NCBI GenBank assembly: GCA_033297205.1
Contig: MU859447.1
Span: forward strand, 1-15,406
DNA: 15,406 nucleotides
Origin: Pseudoneurospora amorphoporcata
Lineage: Eukaryota > Ascomycota > Sordariomycetes > Sordariales > Sordariaceae
Direction of reading: 5' to 3'
A model generated the notes under the pieces. That model was not told the origin of the DNA. It searched no databases and saw nothing but the letters and a program-made list of their open reading frames with translations. The position numbers and the translations under genes were made by a program. Positions 9,820-15,406 of this stretch are shown one piece after another. The number at the start of each line of letters is the position of its first letter. The stretch's first letter is position 1.

Positions 9820-10583
9820 TTTATCACCGCACCAATTCCTGGGGTTGAGTTCTTCACCAGAAAGTGCCTACTACTAATACCAAGTGAGTGGAAGGTGCAG
9901 TATCAAGCAAGGTAACAATGAGATGAGTAGGAGCGGTTATGCGACTGAGGTGTCGGGTCGCGTCCGCTGGGGACTTACTTCAGACGTGCAGCGGCTGTTT
10001 GTCACGAGTCGGTCCACAAATCGCGGTCGTCACTCACTCGGCAGAAAACCTAACCCTAGGATTGCAGGGGCAAGAACAACCTATAGACACCGCCTGGAAC
10101 CTATAAAGACATCCAACCGTGATGTGTTTGGACTTTACACACAAGCTGAAGCTCACCATTATCAGAGTCTCTTATGGCAAAGTACAATCTCCTGCATCAT
10201 TATCTTGTCGATTGAATCTTTCTCATTTCCAACCTACTTGGGTATTCGAAGAGTACCACATGTGATAGCTGGGGATTATATCGCCGGCATTTTTACAACA
10301 AGGACCGAAGGGCGACTTTACAAGCATGCCTCAAGTTGATGGTGGGTGCTGTAGGTGCACCAACTACCAACCCTTTTTTTCCGGCTGAACGGAAAGGCAC
10401 CGTACATCCTCCCTCCAGGGCCTGGGGGGCAACTGGGGTGGACTGGCAACATCAACAAAGACCTGCGCACGGTGGTAGGGTATCCTGCAGCGCGTCCAAG
10501 TAATGACAGGTGTATGTGGCTGGTTCTACAACTATGTTGTTTCATATGTACCGCAGAATCGAACATGATGAATTTGATACGTC
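9189..10583. other. Long intergenic region, mostly without genes
   Basis: From 9189 to about 9750 lies the TRK upstream region; open frames on both strands have no recognisable content. A T/C tract occupies 9761-9822. At about 10093 a CTATAAAGAC element on the plus strand could be a TATA box, followed by pyrimidine-rich leader-like sequence and a short ATG frame at 10326-10388 (20 residues, Cys-rich). The neighbouring frame after the T7 run continues open to 10636 (see findings). This is not enough to call a gene. Confidence 0.4.
9761..9822. repeat. Poly-T/C low-complexity tract
   Basis: Sixty-two bases consist only of T with isolated C, mostly T9-10 followed by C. On the minus strand it is an A-rich tract. 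It lies between the TRK promoter side and the FKBP 3' end, and may be a nucleosome-excluding tract or a simple repeat. Confidence 0.9.
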
Positions 10584-11364
10584 TCAGAGCTCGTTGTGTT
10601 CCTGGAGATCATCAGTGTCGGCGACAACGGTCTTGACGGCTTCGGCAGCTCCGCTGACCACGCTGGCCACCTTCTCAGCAACGTTGGCAGAAGCCTCCTC
10701 GACCTTCTCCTCGGCCTTCTCGGTAGCGTCCGCAATCTTCTCTCCAGCCTTGTCGGTAGCCTCAGCAACCTTTTCTTCAATCGTCGAAGCAGCCTCCTCG
10801 GCCTTCTTGTAGACGATGGATTCGGGCTTGGGGACACCGTCAATGCCAACCAACTCGGTCTCGAAAATCAGGGTGGAACCGGCCGGGATGGGACCGATGG
10901 AGCGCTGGCCGTAGCCGTAACTGGGAGGAACCGTCAATGTCCGCTTCTCGCCGATGCACATGTCTATGAGGCCTTCGTCCCATCTATCGAGTCGAATGGT
11001 TAGCACCGCCTTGCTTTCGGATTTTACAGCGAGAAGATGTCCACCAACCCCTTGATAACCTGACCACCGCCGAGCTTGAAGCTGAAGGGTGACCCGCGGT
11101 CATAGCCTGGAGCAGTCACGGGTGTTAGCATTGCACGGAGCGCAGGACACATTTGACGGCCAGGTAGCAGGGTAACTTGCTGGCATCAAACTGCTGGCCA
11201 TTGGATTGGAGGGTGCCGCGGTAATGGACGTTGATCTTGTCCCCCTTGCGAGTCTTGCGATCGCACTCGACGGGGACGGTAACGTCGATGGCGAGCTCTT
11301 CGGCGGCCAGGACGCCAAGAGTGGCGGAGGCCAGCAGTGACAGAGACAGCAAAATAGACTTCAT
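10584..11364 (-). CDS. fpr2: ER-resident FKBP-type peptidyl-prolyl isomerase (Fpr2/FKBP22)
   Basis: Three exons (11181-11364, 11049-11106, 10584-10983) encode 213 residues. The enzyme isomerises peptidyl-prolyl bonds during folding in the ER and would bind FK506. A signal peptide covers residues 1 to about 19-20 (MKSILLSLSLLASATLGVLA). The FKBP domain runs about 24-128, and ligand-pocket residues are present: Y48, F59-D60, F71, V78-I79, W82, Y105 and F121. The tail is an Ala/Glu/Lys helix with four 11-residue repeats (150-160, 161-171, 172-182, 183-193) and ends HNEL, an HDEL-like retrieval signal. The same layout is known for Neurospora crassa FKBP22. Intron 1 (11107-11180) must be GC-AG to preserve ASYDRGSPFSF; intron 2 (10984-11048) has a rare GTTGGT donor but a clean CTAAC and GATAG. 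The ATG at 11364 is set by the signal peptide. Confidence 0.94.
11107..11180 (-). other. GC-AG intron of the FKBP gene
   Basis: This 74-nt intron begins GCAAGT and ends TGCTCCAG, with a CTAAC branch candidate 25-30 nt before the end. Joining GAT GCC A to GC TAT GAC restores the conserved FDASYDRG. The only nearby GT donor, four bases downstream, leads directly to a TGA. Confidence 0.85.
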
Positions 11365-12449
11365 GGTTGTGGCTTTGCGATCTGAATAGGGCGTTTTCGG
11401 GGTCAGGTATCTGCGAAAGGTAAGAATGATGAGAAAGGGGCAGACTCGAAACGTGGATTTCGGGCTCTGGAAAGATCGTTGAACAGTCGGGAGTGTGAGT
11501 CCCGTAGTTGGACACCTGGCTGCAATGGATGCTCCCCTCTCAGCCAGTGAGCTACCTGGGTAGGCCAGCAATTGGAAGCCAACAAAGGAACTTGCACGTG
11601 TACGCGGTTGTGTACCTACCTACACTAGTGTACCTACCTACCCTAAGAACCAGTACCAGATAATAGGTACCTCGCGGCAGGCAAGCAGTGGGGTTATGAC
11701 GACATCCCATCCAACCCTTGGCCGTGTTGCATCGCCGAAAACAGTACACTAGACCTAAACACCAGTCAGCTCCCTCCGCCTAGCCGTCAGGTGCCTATGA
11801 GCGTATGGACATGTTTTGTTTTCCCCCGCAGGGCTGAAAGATTGATGAAATTGGCCGTGGCTGAGCCGTTGAAGGCCCATTCTCCGAGAGAGAGAAAAAG
11901 AGACTTGAGAAATTGACGAGGAAGCCCTGCATTCCGCCTCTTCGCTGTCCTTCACCTACGACTACCCGGCATTGCCTCGTCTCACCGAGAAATCGCCACA
12001 ACCCCCTTTCCACCTCGTAACCGCTTCCACGCTTCCACGCGGCTTTCACAGAGGACCAGTGTCCCGTCTGTCAGTCTCTCCTACCAAGGCAGCAAGGCCC
12101 AAGGCATTCGGCCTACCTATACCATCCAAGGACAAGCACTAGAACTCGTGAGTCATGTCACCAGCATCCTCAACATACAGGGCAGCCCAGGCAGCAGTCT
12201 AGCCATCCATCACCCCTTCCTTGGCTTGTTAGGCCAAGGTAGGACTTTTACAGTCTACGAGGTTCGATGCCCGAGGAGCGACGCATATTGTTGGAGGGCG
12301 ATAGATAAGGTACATGCCATGATATCACTCCATGCCTCCTCCAGTGATCTTTTCCGTCTCCGTGTTGCTTGGTCTTCATCAACTAACATGCGGCAGGTAC
12401 TGCTTCTCTGGTTTGCCGATATGGCAATTGGACTTTTGTAGCAAGCTGC
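11365..12449. other. Intergenic: FKBP upstream region, pyrimidine-rich tract
   Basis: This holds the FKBP 5' flank, with a CACGTG E-box near 11595 and the repeat pair at 11610-11641. About 11930-12150 is C/T-rich on the plus strand, like a fungal leader. It is followed by splice-like signals on plus (GTGAGT at 12148; a GT-CTAAC-CAG unit at 12310-12396) that connect no open frame of useful length. Minus-strand frames at about 12260-12400 are equally short. Confidence 0.4.
11610..11641. repeat. 14-bp direct repeat upstream of the FKBP gene
   Basis: GTGTACCTACCTAC occurs exactly at 11610-11623 and 11628-11641, separated by four bases. It lies about 250 bases upstream of the FKBP start. It could be a binding-site pair or a short microsatellite-like duplication. 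Confidence 0.85.
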
Positions 12450-12789
12450 TCAGCGTCGATTAAACGTCGTCCAAAGCCAATCCCTCGTGGGTGCCTGACC
12501 ATGGGCCTTGTTGTTTACATTGTAGTCTTTGACCACCTCATTGCTGCTTTGCTGGAAACGGGGCTCGGTGACCACCGGCTGCGCCATCTCGATCTGCCTA
12601 CCCCGTCCTCTTCCCTTGACCTGAACGGCTGAACCTCCAAGTGGCCGGGTTGAGTCACTTTGTTTTGTTCTTTGGTGCTTCCTGTCAGTTTTTTCGGAGA
12701 AGGTTGTGGAAATGAAGGTCAGTGCCTACCATTGCGCCTAGAACTCACCGAGGCAGTGCTGCGTACACCTGGTCCGCTGGCAAAGCCAT
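12450..12789 (-). CDS. Small spliced hypothetical protein (90 aa)
   Basis: Two exons, 12749-12789 and 12450-12681, join across a 67-nt intron (12682-12748: GTGAGT donor, CACTGAC, GACAG end) to give one open frame of 90 residues. It starts MALPADQVYAALP and ends DWLWTTFNRR. Codon use in exon 2 is strongly fungal (GTC ACC GAG CCC CGT TTC CAG, GTC AAA GAC TAC), unlike the other frames there. The protein is basic and hydrophilic, with a Gly/Arg run (KGRGRGRQ) near 36-43 that could bind nucleic acid, and it has no signal peptide or membrane segment. An in-frame stop lies upstream of the ATG. I do not recognise a family. The gene is divergent from the one at 13024, with 234 bp between the two starts. 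A further 3' intron at GTAAAC (about 12510) cannot be excluded. Confidence 0.5.
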
Positions 12790-12860
12790 GCTCAGTGTGC
12801 TTCGCTTTGCCTGATGAGCTCTTAGTGATCAAACTCAAGCAGAGAACAGAACTTCAAGTC

Positions 12861-12867
12861 TATATAA
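12861..12867 (+). promoter_or_regulatory. TATA-box candidate for the gene at 13024
   Basis: TATATAA lies about 160 bases before the ATG at 13024. A C/T- and A-rich leader follows. It is placed between two divergent small genes, and its orientation and spacing fit the plus-strand gene. Confidence 0.45.
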
Positions 12868-13023
12868 TCATCTATGACTGCCGTCCTTACTAGATTTGAT
12901 CCATCTTTGTCACAACGAGCAACTTCTTTCGAGCCTCTACAAGCTGATCAGCATCTTCTCAGCAACTCTTCTCCCTTTCAACTACTAAATCACGCCAAAG
13001 TACCTGCCTGTCCAACAGACAAA

Positions 13024-13316
13024 ATGGGTGGCAACCAAGGAACGTATATCAGTACTAGTGGGAGCTCACGCACCACATCACCGTCATCGACCAGCAACTC
13101 GAGATCCTCAATGGACTGTTATTCTTTCAGGGACGGTACTTCAAGTATGTGCGCTTTCAACACTTCAGCTGGCATCATAGATTCTATGTGCTAACTCCTG
13201 TCCAAGAAAACCATAGTGTTACCGCCAAACGGAAGGACAAGGTCGTTATTATCCACCACAACCAGCCCAATCCGGCCCGAGACGAGCCTCGGTCGTCAGA
13301 TGCCCGTAGGAGATAA
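13024..13316 (+). CDS. Small spliced hypothetical protein, Ser-rich then basic (about 74-76 aa)
   Basis: The ATG sits in an ideal fungal context (GACAAAATGGGT). Exon 1 encodes MGGNQGTYISTSGSS followed by a Ser/Thr-rich stretch and SSMDCYSFRDG. Exon 2, ending TAA at 13314-13316, encodes VTAKRKDKVVIIHHNQPN and an Arg-rich end (SSDARRR) with strongly fungal codons. Two intron solutions keep the frame: 13149-13216 (GTGCGC to CATAG, 74 residues) or 13145-13206 (GTATGT to CCAAG, 76 residues), sharing a GCTAAC branch. The first uses the better acceptor, the second the better donor. No signal peptide or membrane segment is present. The start resembles small Ser-rich fungal proteins of unknown function. 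The gene is divergent from the one at 12789 and convergent with the RPEL gene. Confidence 0.7.
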
Positions 13317-13955
13317 CTGCAGCGCGGATGTATCCGTGTCTATCTTTCCCCTTGGGTATACGCTTGTGGAATACGACTTTATGCCCATATCTCGGCACGC
13401 AGGAGATGGTACGATATTGTTGTGTGGCATTACTAGACGTGGGATTGCACTTGGGTTGTGGCCTTTCACGATGTCGACTAGCGTTTCTTGGTTAGGGTAG
13501 GAGTTAATGTAGAGTAGAGTATTGGGTGAAGAAAGTTAGACAGCCGGGTAGTTAGAGTTGGGCAGGTCTAATGGTGGAAGATAAAGTCATTGCATCCGTA
13601 GTCGTTCCAGCGTTCTCTCAAGCAACGTCCATTGCATCCGTAACAACCCTTTCACTCCAGCCTTTCGGTTATGTGCTATGTTGCGTTGCGTGTTACACGT
13701 CGTTTGTATCCCAAAGTCCTACCTAGCATTGCGGAAGACCGTGGGTAGAGGCGCTCATCGCATTCAAACTAGTCATTGAGACCATGTATTTCAGTCGACA
13801 TTTGCTATCTGGTAGTTTGTGTCGGACTATACAGCAATCCACTTATAAATGGCGAGAGATACCGCAACAACCATGATTCCTCATCACCACCCTAGTTGTG
13901 CAGTATTTCATTCTCCAAACGATCACCGAATGCAAGTCAGGGATGTAAATGTTGA
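13317..13955. other. Convergent 3' flanks, no gene seen
   Basis: This is the space between the 3' ends of the plus gene ending at 13316 and the minus gene ending at 13956. It contains an exact 13-bp direct repeat, CATTGCATCCGTA, at 13588-13600 and 13630-13642. Open frames here are antisense to the RPEL exon or lack coding character. Confidence 0.5.
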
Positions 13956-14482
13956 TCAAGCACCGCCTTCTCTCTTCGCATATTCTTCCTCAATAGCATC
14001 CTGGTACTTTTCTTCGGGCGAGCGGGGGTCTCCATGGAGGACCCCTTCCTTAATCAACGCTTCCGGGGAGGGCCGGTGGGCGATTTTTTCGTTCAAAGAA
14101 TCAGCACGCATATGCTTTTCGAGCTGGCATCGGCGCAAGATAGGATGTCAGCACGGTCCGACAAGCCAGTCTTGATAAGACAGCATTACCTCTTTCTGCT
14201 GTGCTATGAGCCCCGGAGCTGCGTTTGAGGCCGGAAGAATGTTTTCTGGACAATGACCGTTTTTTGCAGATTAGTAAACCTTGTTCAATACACGTGCAAC
14301 TATGTGTTCTGTTGCTTGGACATGAGGCCATAGCTCATACTCTTCACCAGTTCTTGGCGGACCGGACGATGTTTCAGATGCTGTTCGAGAGAGTTCTTGC
14401 GCTGGGGGTCAGGACGGCTAGGAGAGATGGGAGTCTCGTCGATAGGAGGAGCTTGGTTGGCGTTGTCGCTCGAGTCGGCCAT
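13956..14482 (-). CDS. Small RPEL-repeat protein (probable G-actin binding)
   Basis: Three exons (14341-14482, 14190-14245, 13956-14123) give 121 residues. Introns are 14246-14340 (GTATGA, TACTAAT, GTCCAG) and 14124-14189 (GTAATG, GCTGAC, TGCCAG). The ATG lies in the context CCACCATGGCC. After a Ser/Pro/Asp-rich start (1-30), two RPEL-like units follow: RPVRQEL at 39-45 running into VKKNILP, and HRPSPEAL at 82-89 running into IKEGVLHGD. Between them is an APGL...KELEKHMRADSLNEKI segment. The end, DPRSPEEKYQDAIEEEYAKREGGA (98-121), is acidic and helical, and is typical of the small fungal RPEL proteins. RPEL motifs in animal MRTF and Phactr proteins bind monomeric actin; the same role here is inference. 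The second unit has Ala where the consensus has Glu. Confidence 0.93.
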
Positions 14483-14604
14483 GGTGGTAAAGATCAGGTA
14501 GTCACCCTTGAGGTTCGACAATTGACTTTGGTCGTTTTGAAGTTTCTCAAAAATCAGTTTCTTGGATGAAGTAGAACGAAAGCGCCAAGGTCAGGCTTGA
14601 CAAC

Positions 14605-14638
14605 AGGAGGAGGATGATGATGATGACGATGATGATGG
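14605..14638. repeat. GAT/GAC trinucleotide microsatellite
   Basis: An AGG run passes into (GAT)n with one GAC interruption. It lies in the 5' leader or promoter of the RPEL gene, between the TATA candidate and the start codon. Confidence 0.9.
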
Positions 14639-14645
14639 AATACCG

Positions 14646-14654
14646 CTTTATATA
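14646..14654 (-). promoter_or_regulatory. TATA-box candidate of the RPEL gene
   Basis: On the minus strand this reads TATATAAAG, about 165 bases upstream of the ATG at 14482, which is a reasonable distance for a fungal TATA element. Confidence 0.5.
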
Positions 14655-15406
14655 CCGGTAGTAGGACGGCCCGCCTATAGTACGAAAGGGTCCTAGCACA
14701 AGACCCTCAAAACAGGTGATGCTTTTGGTTACAGCAAGCTAGTTCCTCACTTCCACGAAGCCAGGAGCCAGGCCTAGTGCTGTATATGATTGGATCTCCC
14801 ACGTCGCTCGCTGTCTAGCAAGATATCTGCCTGAGCTATCTCACCCCGCACCTGCAATGTATGCCCAATACATTTGTACACAGCGCGCACGGTACGCATT
14901 TGGGAGATACCTCCTACGCCATTCAAGTTAAAGACAGGTGTGTCACCTTCCATGTGTACCTAGAGGTAGTTGTCCTGTACCAACGGGGGGCGCCAAGGTG
15001 CTCGATTGTACCGAGTTTCGCTGCTCAAAAGTACAGCGGCTCGAGCCCGGTGATAACTGCTCGTCGGAAGGCTGCTGGGTACCACTACTAATCCCGACGA
15101 GTACCTTAACAATGACGCAGCGAGCTCGAATGACAGCTGGGTACCATGTTCACCTCTGGCAGGGAGGTAGAGGTAGGTCGGGATCATCATTTATGCGCGG
15201 ATAGATTAGTGGGGTGGCTGTCAACGCATTTACCTTCAATCTAATCCAGGTTGGATAAGGAACTGGGGAAGAGGCCCGAGTCTGCCCCTGCATCTGACAT
15301 GGTGTAGATATATGATGATGATGATGATGATGATGAATTTTTCGACTACGTTCTACCAATACTAGATAATAAGTCGTGCCTGCGACGACGGCGTGGCATA
15401 GGTACA
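14655..15406. other. Intergenic right end, no supported gene
   Basis: No open frame here shows coding character or a recognisable domain. Composition is balanced rather than A+T-rich. A (ATG)n microsatellite lies near the end, and several GGTACC/TACCT motifs are scattered through it. Confidence 0.45.
15312..15336. repeat. (ATG)8 microsatellite
   Basis: Eight uninterrupted ATG units plus one base, in intergenic DNA. It is similar in unit to the GAT tract at 14605-14638. Confidence 0.95.

Noticed and set aside
9884..10339. 151-codon plus-strand frame
   Set aside because: Composition and codon use look intergenic. It runs through the TATA-like element and leader-like sequence near 10093, which argues against translation.
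12262..12275. GGTTCGATGCC, matching a tRNA B box
   Set aside because: The flanking bases do not form a T-stem and no acceptor or anticodon arms can be drawn around it.
12148..12441. 97-codon plus-strand frame
   Set aside because: It passes through clear intron-like sequence (GT-CTAAC-CAG at 12310-12396) and has no coding bias.
14861..15204. Overlapping plus- and minus-strand frames of 76-88 codons
   Set aside because: No frame has biased codons, splice partners or a recognisable product.

Overview
The window looks like nuclear DNA of a filamentous ascomycete, most likely a Sordariomycete. The evidence is short introns (61-95 nt) with CTAAC/CTGAC-type branch points, GC-rich third codon positions in the coding exons, strongly A+T-rich blocks of the kind left by repeat-induced point mutation (RIP), and a set of fungal protein families including a DNA polymerase kappa, which budding yeast lacks. 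No bacterial operon, CRISPR array, rRNA or tRNA was found.

Layout, left to right. 1-410 is an A+T-rich block, followed by about 1.2 kb with no supported gene. 1581-2455 (-) is a two-exon gene for an uncharacterised fungal protein with polyglutamine tracts and four CxxC pairs. 2741-3530 holds two more A+T-rich blocks split by a GC-balanced island. 3749-3955 (-) has coding-like sequence broken by one TGA, either a decayed gene or an unresolved spliced one. 4340-6277 (-) is an intronless DNA polymerase kappa with a UBZ4 finger. 6863-9188 (-) is a three-exon TRK potassium transporter. About 1.4 kb of mostly gene-free DNA follows, with a long T/C tract. 10584-11364 (-) is a three-exon ER FKBP (Fpr2/FKBP22 type) with an N-terminal signal peptide, an 11-residue repeat tail and a C-terminal HNEL; its first intron must be GC-AG to keep the frame. 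12450-12789 (-) and 13024-13316 (+) are two small spliced genes, divergently arranged, that appear only when splicing is worked out by hand. 13956-14482 (-) is a three-exon small RPEL-repeat protein. The rest is intergenic with ATG/GAT microsatellites.

The genes are unrelated in function (translesion DNA synthesis, potassium uptake, ER protein folding, probable actin binding, unknowns), as is normal for a fungal chromosome. I see no gene cluster or new multi-gene system. The points most worth checking are the GC-AG intron, the two hidden small genes (one with two frame-compatible splice-site pairs), the TGA-broken coding segment, and the uncharacterised CxxC protein. All exon boundaries were read by eye from splice signals and frame, without transcript data.
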